64,000 nt of DNA from Leclercia adecarboxylata (GTDB taxonomy: Bacteria > Pseudomonadota > Gammaproteobacteria > Enterobacterales > Enterobacteriaceae). Location of the stretch: NCBI RefSeq assembly GCF_023639785.1, contig NZ_CP098325.1:1922001-1986000 (forward strand), read 5' to 3'. Shown piece after piece: positions 8,299 to 20,786 of the stretch (positions within the stretch are counted from its first letter, which is position 1; every line of letters begins with the position of its first letter). The notes beneath the pieces were generated by a model. It worked only from the letters and a program-made list of their open reading frames with translations, was not told where the DNA came from and did not search any database. Position numbers and translations under genes: made by a program.

Positions 8299-8454
8299 AA
8301 TTCGCCCCAATAGTATGTTGAAGGACCTGTTCAAGAATAGCTCAGTAACCCGGTATTGCGAGAAACTGTCTGAAATTCCACGTTAAACTCATGCAAAAGT
8401 ACTAACGCATGCAATCCATCTGTAGGGGTGTTTTCACCCTTTTGTTAGTGTTAC

Positions 8455-8625
8455 CATCTACGCGCTGATCGTAAATTGTCATTTATCTGATTTCGATCCT
8501 GTGCATGGTTGCGGGCCAATTTGACGATTGTTGGTCAGATGGTTTTGCAATCCACTGTAAACTAAAGATTATTCTCTTTGCATATGCTCTTATGTGTGGG
8601 GCATCACTGCAAATAAGGACATAAA
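8455..8625 (+). promoter_or_regulatory. thrS leader with expected ThrRS translational operator
   Basis: About 170 bases upstream of thrS with several short stem candidates and a purine-rich AATAAGGACATAAA ribosome site. In E. coli, threonyl-tRNA synthetase binds tRNA-like stem-loops in this leader and blocks its own translation. Position and similarity suggest the same here; I did not fold it. Confidence 0.5.
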
Positions 8626-10554
8626 ATGCCTGTTATTACTCTTCCTGATGGCAGCCAACGCCATTTTGACCGCGCCGTAAGCCCAATGGATGTTGCGCTG
8701 GATATCGGTCCGGGTCTGGCGAAAGCCACTATCGCTGGCCGCGTAGACGGTGAGCTGGTTGATGCTTCCGATTTAATTGAAAACGATGCGAAGCTGTCGA
8801 TCATCACCGCGAAAGACGAAGAAGGTCTGGAGATCATTCGTCACTCCTGCGCACACCTGCTCGGTCATGCAATCAAACAGCTGTGGCCTAACACCAAAAT
8901 GGCTATCGGCCCGGTTATCGACAACGGTTTCTACTACGACGTTGATCTTGACCACACGCTGACCCAGGAAGATATCGAAGCCCTCGAAAAGCGCATGCAC
9001 GAGCTGGCTGAGAGCAACTATGACGTCATTAAGAAGAAAGTCAGCTGGCACGAAGCGCGTGAAACCTTTGTGAAGCGCGGCGAAAGCTACAAGGTCACTA
9101 TTCTTGATGAAAACATTGCTCATGATGACAAGCCTGGCTTGTATCACCATGAAGAATACGTCGACATGTGCCGTGGACCGCACGTGCCGAACATGCGCTT
9201 CTGCCATCACTTCAAACTGATGAAAATCGCAGGCGCTTACTGGCGTGGCGATAGCAACAATAAGATGTTGCAGCGTATCTATGGTACCGCGTGGGCTGAT
9301 AAGAAAGCCCTGAACGCGTACCTGCAGCGCCTTGAAGAAGCGGCGAAGCGTGACCACCGTAAAATCGGCAAACAGCTCGACCTGTACCACATGCAGGAAG
9401 AAGCGCCGGGTATGGTGTTCTGGCATAACGACGGCTGGACAATCTTCCGTGAACTGGAAACTTTCGTACGTTCCAAGCTGAAAGAGTACCAGTATCAGGA
9501 AGTGAAAGGCCCGTTCATGATGGACCGTGTGCTGTGGGAAAAAACCGGCCACTGGGACAACTACAAAGATGCGATGTTCACCACCTCTTCTGAGAACCGT
9601 GAATACTGCATCAAGCCGATGAACTGCCCGGGCCACGTTCAGATCTTTAACCAGGGTCTGAAATCCTACCGCGATCTGCCGCTGCGTATGGCGGAGTTCG
9701 GTAGCTGCCACCGTAACGAGCCGTCAGGCGCGCTGCATGGCCTGATGCGTGTTCGTGGCTTTACGCAGGATGACGCACACATTTTCTGTACTGAAGATCA
9801 GGTGCGTGATGAAGTTAACGCCTGTATTCGTATGGTCTACGATATGTACAGCACCTTTGGCTTCGAAAAGATCGTGGTCAAACTCTCAACTCGTCCTGAA
9901 AAACGTATTGGCAGCGACGAGACCTGGGATCGTGCTGAGGCGGACCTGGCCGTCGCCCTGGAAGAAAACGGGATCCCGTTTGAATACCAGTTGGGCGAAG
10001 GCGCATTTTACGGTCCGAAAATTGAATTTACCCTGTATGACTGCCTCGATCGTGCATGGCAGTGCGGAACTGTACAGCTGGACTTCTCCCTGCCGCAGCG
10101 TTTAAGCGCCTCTTATGTTGGCGAAGACAACGAGCGTCAGGTTCCGGTAATGATCCACCGTGCGATCCTCGGTTCTCTGGAGCGCTTTATCGGCATCCTG
10201 ACCGAAGAGTTCGCCGGCTTCTTCCCAACCTGGCTTGCGCCGGTGCAGGTAGTCGTGATGAACATTACTGATTCTCAGTCTGAATACGTTAAAGAATTGA
10301 CGCAGAAACTACAAAATGCGGGCATTCGCGTAAAAGCGGACTTGAGAAATGAGAAGATTGGCTTTAAAATCCGCGAGCACACTTTACGTCGTGTCCCGTA
10401 TATGCTGGTCTGTGGTGATAAAGAGGTGGAAGCAGGCAAAGTTGCCGTTCGCACCCGCCGTGGTAAAGACTTGGGCAGCATGGACGTAAATGAAGTGATT
10501 GAGAAGCTGCAACAAGAGATTCGCAGCCGCAGTCTTCAACAACTGGAGGAATAA
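8626..10554 (+). CDS. thrS: threonyl-tRNA synthetase
   Basis: Class II aminoacyl-tRNA synthetase of 642 residues, identical in length to E. coli ThrRS. Domain order: N-terminal TGS domain (about 1-61, start [11 protein letters not shown]), editing domain with [16 protein letters not shown] (zinc-independent HxxxH editing motif) near residue 73, catalytic core with [16 protein letters not shown], motif 2 [23 protein letters not shown], and a C-terminal anticodon domain ([10 protein letters not shown] onwards). It charges tRNA-Thr in the cytosol. It is first in the thrS-infC-rpmI-rplT unit and ends three bases before the infC AUU start. Confidence 0.98.
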   Translation: MPVITLPDGSQRHFDRAVSPMDVALDIGPGLAKATIAGRVDGELVDASDLIENDAKLSIITAKDEEGLEIIRHSCAHLLGHAIKQLWPNTKMAIGPVIDNGFYYDVDLDHTLTQEDIEALEKRMHELAESNYDVIKKKVSWHEARETFVKRGESYKVTILDENIAHDDKPGLYHHEEYVDMCRGPHVPNMRFCHHFKLMKIAGAYWRGDSNNKMLQRIYGTAWADKKALNAYLQRLEEAAKRDHRKIGKQLDLYHMQEEAPGMVFWHNDGWTIFRELETFVRSKLKEYQYQEVKGPFMMDRVLWEKTGHWDNYKDAMFTTSSENREYCIKPMNCPGHVQIFNQGLKSYRDLPLRMAEFGSCHRNEPSGALHGLMRVRGFTQDDAHIFCTEDQVRDEVNACIRMVYDMYSTFGFEKIVVKLSTRPEKRIGSDETWDRAEADLAVALEENGIPFEYQLGEGAFYGPKIEFTLYDCLDRAWQCGTVQLDFSLPQRLSASYVGEDNERQVPVMIHRAILGSLERFIGILTEEFAGFFPTWLAPVQVVVMNITDSQSEYVKELTQKLQNAGIRVKADLRNEKIGFKIREHTLRRVPYMLVCGDKEVEAGKVAVRTRRGKDLGSMDVNEVIEKLQQEIRSRSLQQLEE

Positions 10555-11100
<546 letters not shown>

Positions 11101-11173
11101 GGCCTTCAAGTAGCAATTCCTGTGGAGCCTACAGGCTTCGCAGGTTTTGTTCGCCTACGTTTCGTTTATTTAA

Positions 11174-11395
<222 letters not shown>

Positions 11396-11422
11396 GCCGT
11401 TAACGTTTAATTTTTTTACTAA

Positions 11423-11803
<381 letters not shown>

Positions 11804-11812
11804 GCCAGTTGA

Positions 11813-11837
11813 AAGAGGGAGCTTTGCTCCCTCTTTT
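11813..11837 (+). terminator. rplT terminator
   Basis: AAGAGGGAG/CTCCCTCTTTT hairpin with loop CTTTG, directly after rplT. Confidence 0.85.
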
Positions 11838-11925
11838 CGTTTCAACAGCATCAAAACATTGACAATTTTCTGTCGACCCTTTTCAATAAGGCGACAGGTT
11901 CCATACCACACAAGGTAACGCAAGC

Positions 11926-11970
11926 ATGAATGCTGCTATTTTCCGCTTCTTCTTTTACTTTAGCACCTGA
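11926..11970 (+). CDS. pheM: pheST leader peptide
   Basis: A 14-residue peptide [14 protein letters not shown] with five Phe codons, identical in design to E. coli PheM. Stalling of the ribosome at Phe codons when charged tRNA-Phe is scarce lets the antiterminator at 11971-11982 pair with the terminator's left arm, so pheST is transcribed. Confidence 0.95.
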
Positions 11971-13068
<1,098 letters not shown>

Positions 13069-13083
13069 GGGCAGGACAGAACA

Positions 13084-15471
13084 ATGAAATTCAGTGAACT
13101 GTGGTTACGCGAATGGGTGAACACCGCGCTCGACAGCGAGGCGCTCTCTAACCAGATCACCATGGCAGGCCTGGAAGTGGACGGCGTTGAACCTGTTGCA
13201 GGCGCCTTTAATGGTGTCGTTATCGGCGAAGTGGTGGAGTGCGGCCAGCACCCGAACGCAGACAAACTGCGTGTGACGAAAGTGAACGTGGGTGGCGAAC
13301 GCCTGCTTGATATCGTTTGCGGCGCCGCAAACTGCCGTCAGGGCCTGAAAGTGGCCGTGGCGACCGTGGGCGCGGTGCTGCCAGGCGATTTCAAAATCAA
13401 AGCGGCGAAACTGCGTGGCGAGCCTTCTGAAGGCATGCTGTGTTCCTTCTCCGAGCTGGGTATTTCCGATGACCACTCTGGCATCATTGAGCTGCCAGCG
13501 GATGCGCCGATCGGTACCGATCTGCGCGAATACCTGAAGCTCGATGACAACACCATCGAAATCAGCGTGACCCCAAACCGTGCCGACTGTTTAGGCATTA
13601 TCGGCGTCGCCCGCGACGTGGCGGTCCTGAACCAGGCTGAGCTGAACGCACCAGAGATTACTCCGGTTACCGCGACCATCAACGACACGCTGCCCATTCA
13701 GGTTGAAGCGCCAGACGCCTGTCCGCGCTACCTGGGTCGTGTGGTTAAAGGCATCAACGTTAAGGCCCCAACCCCGCTGTGGATGAAAGAGAAGCTGCGC
13801 CGCTGCGGCATTCGTTCCATTGATGCGGTCGTTGACGTAACCAACTACGTTCTGCTGGAGCTGGGTCAGCCGATGCATGCGTTCGACAAAGATCGCATTG
13901 AAGGCGGCATTGTGGTGCGTATGGCGAAAGAGGGCGAAACCCTGGTTCTGCTCGACGGTAGCGAAGCCAAACTGAGTGCCGACACCCTGGTGATCGCCGA
14001 TCGCGGCCAGGCGCTGGCTATGGGCGGCATCTTTGGTGGCGACCACTCTGGTGTGAATGATGAAACCCAGAACGTGTTGCTGGAGTGCGCCTTCTTCAGC
14101 CCGCTCTCCATTACCGGTCGCGCGCGCCGTCACGGCCTGCATACCGATGCCTCTCACCGCTATGAGCGCGGCGTGGATCCAGCGCTGCAGTACAAAGCGA
14201 TGGAGCGTGCTACCCGCCTGCTGATCGACATCTGCGGTGGCGAAGCCGGTCCGGTTATCGATGTGACCAGCGAGGCGCATCTGCCGAAGCCTGCAACCAT
14301 CACCCTGCGCCGCAGCAAGCTGGATCGCCTGATTGGCCATCACATTGCCGATGCACAGGTGAGCGACATTCTGCGCCGTCTGGGCTGCGACGTGACCGAA
14401 GGTCAGGACGAGTGGACCGCTGTCGCCCCGAGCTGGCGTTTCGATATGGAGATCGAAGAAGATCTGGTGGAAGAGGTGGCCCGCGTTTACGGCTACAACA
14501 ACATTCCTGATGAGCCTGTACAGGCAGGTCTGGTGATGGGGTCCCATCGTGAAGCCGACCTCTCCCTGAAGCGTGTGAAAACCATGCTGAACGACAAAGG
14601 CTACCAGGAAGTGATCACCTACAGCTTTGTTGACCCGAAAGTGCAGCAGTTGATCCACCCAGGCCAGGAAGCGTTGATCCTGCCAAGCCCGATCTCCAGC
14701 GAAATGTCCGCTATGCGTCTGTCGCTGCTGACCGGCCTGCTGGGCACCATCGTTTACAACCAGAATCGTCAGCAGAGCCGCGTGCGCATCTTCGAAACCG
14801 GTCTGCGCTTTGTACCGGATACGCAGGCGAACCTCGGCATCCGTCAGGATCTGATGCTGGCGGGCGCAATCTGCGGTAACCGCTATGAAGAGCACTGGGA
14901 TCTGAGCAAAAACAGCGTTGATTTCTACGACCTGAAAGGCGATCTGGAATCTGTTCTGGATCTCACCGGTAAATTGTCTGAAATTGAGTTCCGCGCGGAA
15001 GCCATTCCGGCCCTGCATCCGGGCCAGAGCGCCGCGATTTATCTGAAAGGTGAACGCGTTGGTTTCATTGGTGTTGTGCATCCGGAACTGGAGCGCAAAC
15101 TGGATCTCAACGGCCGTACACTGGCGTTTGAGCTGGAGTGGAACAAGGTCGCAGACCGCGTCATTCCTCAGGCTCAGGAGGTTTCTCGCTTCCCGGCAAA
15201 CCGTCGTGATATCGCCGTCGTGGTGGCCGAAAATGTGCCTGCCGCAGATATTTTGGCCGAATGTAAGAAAGTTGGCGTAAATCAGGTAGTTGGCGTAAAC
15301 TTATTTGACGTGTACCGCGGCAAGGGCGTAGCAGAGGGCTTTAAGAGCCTGGCTATCAGCCTGATCCTTCAGGATACCAGCCGTACACTCGAAGAAGAGG
15401 AGATTGCCGCTACCGTCGCCAAATGTGTAGAGGCATTAAAAGAGCGATTCCAGGCATCATTGAGGGATTGA
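13084..15471 (+). CDS. pheT: phenylalanyl-tRNA synthetase beta subunit
   Basis: A 795-residue beta subunit, same length as E. coli. Domains in order: EMAP-type tRNA-binding domain (about 40-148), B3/B4 editing region, B5 domain, catalytic-like core, and C-terminal ferredoxin-like anticodon-binding domain ([12 protein letters not shown] onwards). It edits mischarged Tyr-tRNA-Phe and recognises the tRNA. It lies 15 bases after pheS and 4 bases before ihfA, in one operon. Confidence 0.98.
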   Translation: MKFSELWLREWVNTALDSEALSNQITMAGLEVDGVEPVAGAFNGVVIGEVVECGQHPNADKLRVTKVNVGGERLLDIVCGAANCRQGLKVAVATVGAVLPGDFKIKAAKLRGEPSEGMLCSFSELGISDDHSGIIELPADAPIGTDLREYLKLDDNTIEISVTPNRADCLGIIGVARDVAVLNQAELNAPEITPVTATINDTLPIQVEAPDACPRYLGRVVKGINVKAPTPLWMKEKLRRCGIRSIDAVVDVTNYVLLELGQPMHAFDKDRIEGGIVVRMAKEGETLVLLDGSEAKLSADTLVIADRGQALAMGGIFGGDHSGVNDETQNVLLECAFFSPLSITGRARRHGLHTDASHRYERGVDPALQYKAMERATRLLIDICGGEAGPVIDVTSEAHLPKPATITLRRSKLDRLIGHHIADAQVSDILRRLGCDVTEGQDEWTAVAPSWRFDMEIEEDLVEEVARVYGYNNIPDEPVQAGLVMGSHREADLSLKRVKTMLNDKGYQEVITYSFVDPKVQQLIHPGQEALILPSPISSEMSAMRLSLLTGLLGTIVYNQNRQQSRVRIFETGLRFVPDTQANLGIRQDLMLAGAICGNRYEEHWDLSKNSVDFYDLKGDLESVLDLTGKLSEIEFRAEAIPALHPGQSAAIYLKGERVGFIGVVHPELERKLDLNGRTLAFELEWNKVADRVIPQAQEVSRFPANRRDIAVVVAENVPAADILAECKKVGVNQVVGVNLFDVYRGKGVAEGFKSLAISLILQDTSRTLEEEEIAATVAKCVEALKERFQASLRD

Positions 15472-15475
15472 ACCT

Positions 15476-15775
15476 ATGGCGCTTACAAAAGCTGAAATGT
15501 CCGAATATCTGTTTGATAAGCTTGGGCTTAGCAAACGGGATGCCAAAGAGCTGGTTGAGCTGTTTTTCGAAGAGATCCGTCGCGCTCTGGAAAATGGTGA
15601 GCAGGTCAAACTCTCCGGCTTTGGTAACTTTGATTTGCGCGACAAAAATCAACGTCCGGGTCGTAACCCGAAGACGGGTGAGGATATTCCCATTACAGCT
15701 CGCCGCGTGGTGACCTTCAGACCCGGACAGAAGTTAAAGAGCCGTGTCGAAAACGCTTCACCCAAAGCAGAGTGA
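15476..15775 (+). CDS. ihfA: integration host factor alpha subunit
   Basis: A 99-residue DNA-bending protein that pairs with IhfB. Essentially E. coli IHF-alpha: [17 protein letters not shown], the DNA-intercalating Pro in [11 protein letters not shown] near residue 65, and [14 protein letters not shown]. It is the last gene of the pheMST-ihfA unit and lies four bases after pheT. Confidence 0.98.
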   Translation: MALTKAEMSEYLFDKLGLSKRDAKELVELFFEEIRRALENGEQVKLSGFGNFDLRDKNQRPGRNPKTGEDIPITARRVVTFRPGQKLKSRVENASPKAE

Positions 15776-15787
15776 GATGATCTAACC

Positions 15788-15815
15788 AAAAAGGCCGCAT
15801 TCGCGGCCTTTTTTC
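15788..15815 (+). terminator. ihfA terminator
   Basis: AAAAAGGCCGC/GCGGCCTTTTTT around ATTC, strong bidirectional hairpin between ihfA and btuC. Confidence 0.9.
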
Positions 15816-15876
15816 TTTGCGCTGCTCTGAACCCACCGTAAAATCAACTACATCATTCATCCGCAAAATGAGTCCA

Positions 15877-16857
15877 ATGCCTGAATTTGCCCGTCAGCAT
15901 TACCGTTCCGACCTGCGTAAATTGCTCTTGCTGCTGATAGCGCTGGTTATCGCGCTGGGCATGAGCCTGTGCGCGGGCGACCAATGGATCGGGCCGTCGT
16001 CGTGGTTTAGTCCCCAGGGGGAGCTGTTTATCTGGCAGATCCGTCTGCCGCGTACCCTGGCAGTGGTGCTGGTGGGGGCGGCACTGGCGCTGAGCGGCAC
16101 TATCATGCAGGCGCTGTTTGATAACCCCCTTGCGGAGCCGGGCTTATTAGGCGTGTCAAACGGGGCCGGTGTCGGGCTGATTGCTGCCGTCATGCTTGGC
16201 GGGGGCAGCATGTCTGGATGGGAACTGAGCCTCTGCGCCATTGCCGGGGCGTTGATCATTACCCTTATTTTGCTGCGCTTTGCCCGCCGTCATCTATCGG
16301 TAAGTCGCCTGCTGCTCGCTGGGGTGGCGCTGGGTATTATCTGCAGCGCCCTGATGACCTGGGCGGTCTACTTTTCTACCTCGTTTGATCTGCGCCAGCT
16401 GATGTACTGGATGATGGGCGGGTTCGGCGGCGTAGACTGGGGAGAGGGCTGGTTGATGCTGCTGCTGGTACCCGCCATCATCTGGGCCTGTTTCCAGGCC
16501 GCACCGCTGAACATCCTGGTGCTGGGGGAGGTTTCGGCCCGGCAGCTGGGCCTGCCGATCACCTTCTGGCGTAACATTCTGGTGATCGCTATCGGCTGGA
16601 TGGTGGGCGTAAGCGTGGCGCTGGCGGGCGCTATTGGCTTTATCGGCCTCGTTATCCCCCATATGCTGCGTTTATGCGGCATAACCGATCACCGGCTTCT
16701 GCTGCCTGCTGCGGCCGTGACAGGCGGCGCTACGCTGCTTATTGCCGACATCATCGCGCGCCTGGCGCTGACGGCGGCAGAGTTGCCCATCGGCGTCGTC
16801 ACCGCTACGCTGGGTGCACCGGTATTCATCTGGCTATTATTAAAAGCAAATCACTGA
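15877..16857 (+). CDS. btuC: vitamin B12 ABC transporter permease
   Basis: FecCD-family permease with about ten membrane helices that, with BtuD, imports cobalamin delivered by BtuF. The family signature [19 protein letters not shown], which contacts the ATPase side, is near residues 85-104; [15 protein letters not shown] and [21 protein letters not shown] are also present. I chose MPEFARQHY because it gives 326 residues, as in E. coli; an ATG nine bases upstream is possible. In E. coli btuC is followed at once by btuE; here 1.8 kb of other sequence separates them. Confidence 0.94.
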   Translation: MPEFARQHYRSDLRKLLLLLIALVIALGMSLCAGDQWIGPSSWFSPQGELFIWQIRLPRTLAVVLVGAALALSGTIMQALFDNPLAEPGLLGVSNGAGVGLIAAVMLGGGSMSGWELSLCAIAGALIITLILLRFARRHLSVSRLLLAGVALGIICSALMTWAVYFSTSFDLRQLMYWMMGGFGGVDWGEGWLMLLLVPAIIWACFQAAPLNILVLGEVSARQLGLPITFWRNILVIAIGWMVGVSVALAGAIGFIGLVIPHMLRLCGITDHRLLLPAAAVTGGATLLIADIIARLALTAAELPIGVVTATLGAPVFIWLLLKANH

Positions 16858-16875
16858 ACAAATGGAGTGGAAGGC

Positions 16876-17031
16876 ATGTATAGCGGCTCGATTCTGACTA
16901 TATTTCGCCTGCAACTTGCCTGTCTGATGGTCATTACTCGGTGTAATCCCTCTCAATTAAAGGGTGTATATCACCCGGCTGCGCAGGCTTTCACCCCAAC
17001 GAACAGAGTTAACAACTCAGCCCCCTTATAA
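16876..17031 (+). CDS. possible 51-residue ORF after btuC
   Basis: Has a good GGAAGG ribosome site five bases... before ATG and begins MYSGSILTIFRLQLACLMV, but the rest is low in recognisable features (Pro/Asn/Thr-rich). It lies 18 bases after btuC in the inserted segment. It could be a real small protein, a decayed remnant or chance. Confidence 0.25.
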   Translation: MYSGSILTIFRLQLACLMVITRCNPSQLKGVYHPAAQAFTPTNRVNNSAPL

Positions 17032-17127
17032 AATAACGGGAATGAAATTGAAAATACCCGGATGACCGTGACAACTGAAGAATACGTTCTACTATTTAGC
17101 AGGGAAAAATGAAAACATGGAGTTTTT

Positions 17128-17289
17128 ATGGCGATTGTTATGCTTGCAGCCTTATCCGCAGTACTGATTGTGTCCGGGCTTATCCACTTTTTAAAGCAGC
17201 TCATTAGCACCTGGTGTGACCCGGAAAGTCCCGATGCGGGTAAAAACACTTCAGGAATAGCTGAAGGGCAGCTTGACGTTCACCCGTAA
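17128..17289 (+). CDS. putative 53-residue single-pass membrane protein
   Basis: Starts MAIVMLAALSAVLIVSGL, one strong hydrophobic span of residues 2-18, followed by HFLKQLISTWCDPES and a polar acidic tail ending QLDVHP. GGAG lies five bases before the ATG. Typical of enterobacterial small membrane proteins; no family recognised. It sits within the segment separating btuC from btuE. Confidence 0.5.
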   Translation: MAIVMLAALSAVLIVSGLIHFLKQLISTWCDPESPDAGKNTSGIAEGQLDVHP

Positions 17290-17687
17290 AGAGCAACAGG
17301 CGTCACCGGCCGGACACTCTGCCAAACCGGTTATCCGGGCGGTACGTGGCCTGATGCGCAAGCCCGGTCGGCGCCATTGCTGGCTTCTCAATGATATTAC
17401 GGGATGAGGCTGTCTTTAGGCGGCGGTTAAAATAAAGCGGTTCGCCTGATACAGGCCTGCATAATATAAGCACTGTCGTGAAGAATATATAATATTCACA
17501 CCCTTTAAAAGGCTATTCCCGCCCGACTTAATTTCAACTTTACAGACAAACGTCGCTACTGGAAAAAATAACCGCTTGTGCTGATATCTCCATAATCAAC
17601 CTGATGAGAATTTATCGCATCAACTTGCAAAGTGAAATTTGAGAATGTAAATTACCATCTTAATTCATTACAGTTATTAGAGGAAAA
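17290..17687. other. intergenic stretch without a recognised gene
   Basis: About 400 bases. The first part (17300-17420) is GC-rich with no intact frame; the rest is AT-rich and probably carries the promoter of the exported protein gene at 17688. I see no named site. Confidence 0.4.
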
Positions 17688-18302
17688 ATGAAAATTCGCC
17701 TGCGAACCCCATTATATTTGGTAGCTTTATCTTCGTCACTGATATCTGTATCGGCAAACGCTATTCCTCCTGTGCGTGCCGTGGATGTTAAATCTTTTGA
17801 CGTCGGCGGCGTTAAAACAGGGATGAGTATTGAAGAAGCACAAGCTGCAATGCAGAAAAACTTTGGTATTTCACCTGCTCAAATAAGAGCGTCTAAGTCG
17901 ATGAAAGGTCAGACTCCAGATTTTGTCACAGGGAGTCAGCAGATTATGCACCTGGTATACGAAGATAAAGGAACCCGCATGCAGGTGAGTTTCGATCCTC
18001 GTGTTCCTTATAATAAGTCTAATCCAATGGCTGTTTCGCAGGTGATCTATGAAATACCCTGGACGAAAAAAAATGAAGACAATATGGTCAAGGCTGCCCT
18101 GAATAAATATGGTCCGGTATCTACGGGTGGAGTATTTCCTGTCTGGTGTGAAAAACCGATGCCAAGTTCAGGCATGGGCTGTGTGAGCGGTACAGCAAGC
18201 CTCACGATGGGAAATACCAAAATTCAGCTAAACGATCCTTCATGGCATAACGCCGTCGTTAAGTATATGGATCAACAGAAACAGACCACGCCTAAGCTGT
18301 AA
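17688..18302 (+). CDS. exported protein of unknown function
   Basis: A 204-residue protein with a Sec signal peptide (MKIRLRTPLYLVALSSSLIS, cleavage near ANA-IP at residue 26). The mature part opens with FDVGGVKTGMSIEEAQAAM, which loosely recalls the short helix-capping motif of BamE/SmpA-like folds. Two cysteines near the C-terminus (WCEKPMPSSGMGCV) are placed to form a disulfide. A TTAGAGGAAAA ribosome site fits the start. The base composition is AT-richer than btuC or btuE, consistent with acquisition. I do not recognise the family. Confidence 0.7.
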   Translation: MKIRLRTPLYLVALSSSLISVSANAIPPVRAVDVKSFDVGGVKTGMSIEEAQAAMQKNFGISPAQIRASKSMKGQTPDFVTGSQQIMHLVYEDKGTRMQVSFDPRVPYNKSNPMAVSQVIYEIPWTKKNEDNMVKAALNKYGPVSTGGVFPVWCEKPMPSSGMGCVSGTASLTMGNTKIQLNDPSWHNAVVKYMDQQKQTTPKL

Positions 18303-18341
18303 AAAATGCATCCGGATTCATGCTGGCTTTATTTATGTTAG

Positions 18342-18524
18342 TCATTGAATCCGGATTGATTCAATCAGAGTAAAACCTTCCTTGTTCTGATAAAGAACCC
18401 AGCGGCTATTATAAAGGTCTTCAAATACCACCACGGTACCCAATATTTCATCACGGGGTTCTTCAGAAAACTCTTCGACCTTTGCTTTCGTGGCGCAGCG
18501 CGAACAATAACGATTGACCGGGCG
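18342..18524 (-). pseudogene. remnant of a small zinc-ribbon-like protein gene
   Basis: Sixty sense codons on the minus strand begin directly after an in-frame TAG, with no ATG, GTG or TTG start near the front. They read sensibly: NRYCSRCATKAKVEEF, then EILGTVVVFEDLYNSRWVLY, ending LIESIRIQ-stop. The CysXXCys pair looks like half a zinc ribbon, and the following part looks like a folded beta domain. A truncated C-terminus of a lost gene is the best explanation. An 11-base inverted repeat (18310-18320 and 18346-18356) overlaps its end. Confidence 0.45.
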
Positions 18525-18658
18525 CTACGTTAAAGCAGCCCGGGCTCCCCTGTAAAATTATGATTCACAAAAGATTTGCAGAACCTGGCCTTTATCGGGC
18601 TATTATTTAAAGCGGGCCGCTAAAGCTGCCAATCTGAACGACAACCTGAGGGACTGCT

Positions 18659-19210
18659 ATGCCGAACGATATTCTGAACACCGAAGTGACGACCATCGAT
18701 GGAGAAAAGACCACCCTGGAAGGCTATAAGGGCAAGGTTCTGCTGGTGGTGAATGTAGCCTCTAAATGCGGCCTGACGCCGCAGTACGAGCAACTGGAGG
18801 CGATGCAAAAGGCGTGGGAAAAAGAGGGCTTCACCGTGCTTGGCTTCCCGTGCAACCAGTTTCTCGGCCAGGAGCCAGGTAGCGAAGAAGAGATTAAAAC
18901 GTTCTGCAGCACCACTTATGGCGTCACCTTCCCGATGTTCAGCAAAGTGGATGTGAACGGTGACAATCGCCACCCGGTCTATCAGAAGCTGGTGGCGGCC
19001 GCGCCGACCGCTGTTGCGCCAGAAGGCAGCGGCTTCTATGAGCGTATGGCCAGCAAAGGGCGCGCGCCGCTCTACCCGGACGACATCCTGTGGAATTTTG
19101 AAAAGTTTCTGATCGGACGTGACGGCAACGTGATCCAGCGCTTCTCCCCGGACATGACGCCTGACGATCCGGCCATCACCGCCGCAGTTAAGCAGGCGCT
19201 GGCCAGCTAA
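18659..19210 (+). CDS. btuE: thioredoxin/glutathione peroxidase BtuE
   Basis: A 183-residue glutathione-peroxidase family enzyme reducing peroxides with thioredoxin or glutathione. The peroxidatic site [13 protein letters not shown] has Cys37; GFPCNQF and the WNFEKFLI segment complete the catalytic set. Despite its name it is not needed for B12 uptake. Length equals E. coli. Its stop overlaps the btuD start (TAATG), so the two are coupled. Confidence 0.96.
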   Translation: MPNDILNTEVTTIDGEKTTLEGYKGKVLLVVNVASKCGLTPQYEQLEAMQKAWEKEGFTVLGFPCNQFLGQEPGSEEEIKTFCSTTYGVTFPMFSKVDVNGDNRHPVYQKLVAAAPTAVAPEGSGFYERMASKGRAPLYPDDILWNFEKFLIGRDGNVIQRFSPDMTPDDPAITAAVKQALAS

Positions 19211-19965
19211 TGACCGTTCTGATGCAGCTCAGCGGCGTGGCGGTAAAAGGGCGGTTGGGCCCGCTCGACATCGCCGTCAATTCCGGGGAGATCGTTCATC
19301 TCGTCGGCCCGAACGGCGCCGGGAAAAGCACCTTGCTTTCCCGAATGGCGGGGTTGACCGGGGGCGAAGGGGAGATCACCTTGCTTGAAGAACCGCTGTC
19401 CCGGTGGTCTTCCGCGTCACTGGCCAGCCGAAGGGCGTATCTGGCGCAGCAGCAAACTGCGCCATTTGCCATGCCGGTCTGGCACTATCTGACGCTGCAC
19501 CAGCTCTCTGATCGGCAAAAGGGGCTGTTAAATGCCGTCGCGGCAATGCTGGGTATTGAGGATAAGCTCTCCCGGCACGTCAGCCAGCTTTCGGGCGGAG
19601 AGTGGCAACGCGTGAGGCTGGCGGCGGTGATCCTGCAAATTCATCCGCAGGGCAATCCCCACGGAAAGCTGCTGTTGCTTGATGAGCCGATGAGCAGCCT
19701 CGACGTGGCCCAGCAGGTGGCGCTCGACAGAGCGTTAAGTGCGCTGTCGCGGCAGGGGATTGCGGTGGTAATGAGCAGCCATGACCTCAACCATACGCTG
19801 CGTCATGCGCACCGCGTCTGGCTGCTGAAACGGGGGCAGCTCATCGCCAGCGGCGCGCGTGACAGCGTCCTGACGCCCCCCAATCTGGCGAAAGCTTATG
19901 GTATGCCTTTCCGCCGTCTGGACATTGAAGGTCACAGAATGATCGTTTCAACGTCTCAGGAATAA
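19210..19965 (+). CDS. btuD: vitamin B12 ABC transporter ATP-binding protein
   Basis: A 251-residue ATPase subunit of BtuCDF. Walker [10 protein letters not shown] near residue 33, signature [14 protein letters not shown] near 128, Walker [13 protein letters not shown], and the switch His in [13 protein letters not shown]. It overlaps btuE by one base. Its permease btuC is upstream beyond the inserted segment, so it may now be expressed from a different promoter with btuE. Confidence 0.96.
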   Translation: MTVLMQLSGVAVKGRLGPLDIAVNSGEIVHLVGPNGAGKSTLLSRMAGLTGGEGEITLLEEPLSRWSSASLASRRAYLAQQQTAPFAMPVWHYLTLHQLSDRQKGLLNAVAAMLGIEDKLSRHVSQLSGGEWQRVRLAAVILQIHPQGNPHGKLLLLDEPMSSLDVAQQVALDRALSALSRQGIAVVMSSHDLNHTLRHAHRVWLLKRGQLIASGARDSVLTPPNLAKAYGMPFRRLDIEGHRMIVSTSQE

Positions 19966-20037
19966 CCGCTTGTTGCACAGCGACATATTCACAGGCTAAA
20001 TTACAGAAAATCCAAAAATTCAGAGGAGTCGTCGGGA

Positions 20038-20502
20038 ATGCGATTCTGTTTTCTCCTGGTCGCCGCGCTATTTCTGGCAGGATGCAGTAGCCATCGCACG
20101 CCGCCGCCGAACGCGCGGCTGTCTGATTCTATCGCGGTGATTGCGGGTCTCAACGATCAACTGCACAGCTGGGGCGGTACGCCTTACCGCTACGGGGGAA
20201 TGTCGCGCGGCGGCGTTGATTGCTCGGGTTTTGTTTTGCTGACGTTTCGCGATCGGTTTGCGTTGCAGTTGCCGCGTGAAACCCGCCAGCAGGCGACAAT
20301 AGGCACTGAAATTGATAAAGACGATCTGTTGCCGGGGGATCTGGTGTTCTTTAAAACCGGGTCAGGCGAAAGCGGCCTGCACGTCGGAATATACGATACA
20401 GACAATCAATTTATTCATGCTTCAACCAGCCGCGGCGTGATGCGCTCTTCTCTCAATAACGTTTACTGGCGCAAAAACTTCTGGCAAGCCCGGCGCATTT
20501 AA
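20038..20502 (+). CDS. nlpC: NlpC/P60 family lipoprotein, probable cell-wall peptidase
   Basis: A 154-residue lipoprotein. Lipobox LAGC places the lipidated Cys at 16. The NlpC/P60 papain-like catalytic set is visible: Cys62 in VDCSGF, His115 in LHVGIY and His127 in FIHAS. Family enzymes cleave D-Glu-meso-Dap bonds in peptidoglycan stem peptides. Located as in E. coli between btuD and rflP. Confidence 0.95.
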   Translation: MRFCFLLVAALFLAGCSSHRTPPPNARLSDSIAVIAGLNDQLHSWGGTPYRYGGMSRGGVDCSGFVLLTFRDRFALQLPRETRQQATIGTEIDKDDLLPGDLVFFKTGSGESGLHVGIYDTDNQFIHASTSRGVMRSSLNNVYWRKNFWQARRI

Positions 20503-20505
20503 CCT

Positions 20506-20526
20506 CGTCGCGCCGTCCGGCGCGAC
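20506..20526 (+). terminator. hairpin after nlpC
   Basis: GTCGCGCC/GGCGCGAC around GTCC directly after the nlpC stop. No U-run follows, so it is a weak or factor-assisted end. Confidence 0.45.
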
Positions 20527-20557
20527 GCTGGTGTTTCCATTAAATGAGATTCGTTTC

Positions 20558-20698
20558 ATGCCAATAATTTTGGATGTCCAGCAGGCTGAATTAATTTCAG
20601 GCAATTCTGGCAGTCAGGAAAACTGGCTATTAAGATTTATCCAGGATAAGATTATTTTCAGGACTAAGGAAAATCCGAAAATTAAATGGAACGAATGA
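20558..20698 (+). CDS. possible 46-residue polar protein
   Basis: Frame begins MPIILDVQQAELISG and ends ENPKIKWNE; hydrophilic, plausible helix-rich composition (WLLRFIQDKIIFR). The ribosome site is poor (GAG nine bases from the ATG). No family recognised. It lies between nlpC and rflP. Confidence 0.35.
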   Translation: MPIILDVQQAELISGNSGSQENWLLRFIQDKIIFRTKENPKIKWNE

Positions 20699-20786
20699 GA
20701 TTATTCTTTATAAAATCCAAATGGTTGAATTACTTCAGCATATGTTTCAGGATGTCTTGTATCGTCTTTAAATCAGGACGGACGCG

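Noticed and set aside
13591..15081. 496-codon open frame antisense to pheT
   Set aside because: Shadow of pheT codon bias; no start signal or recognisable protein.
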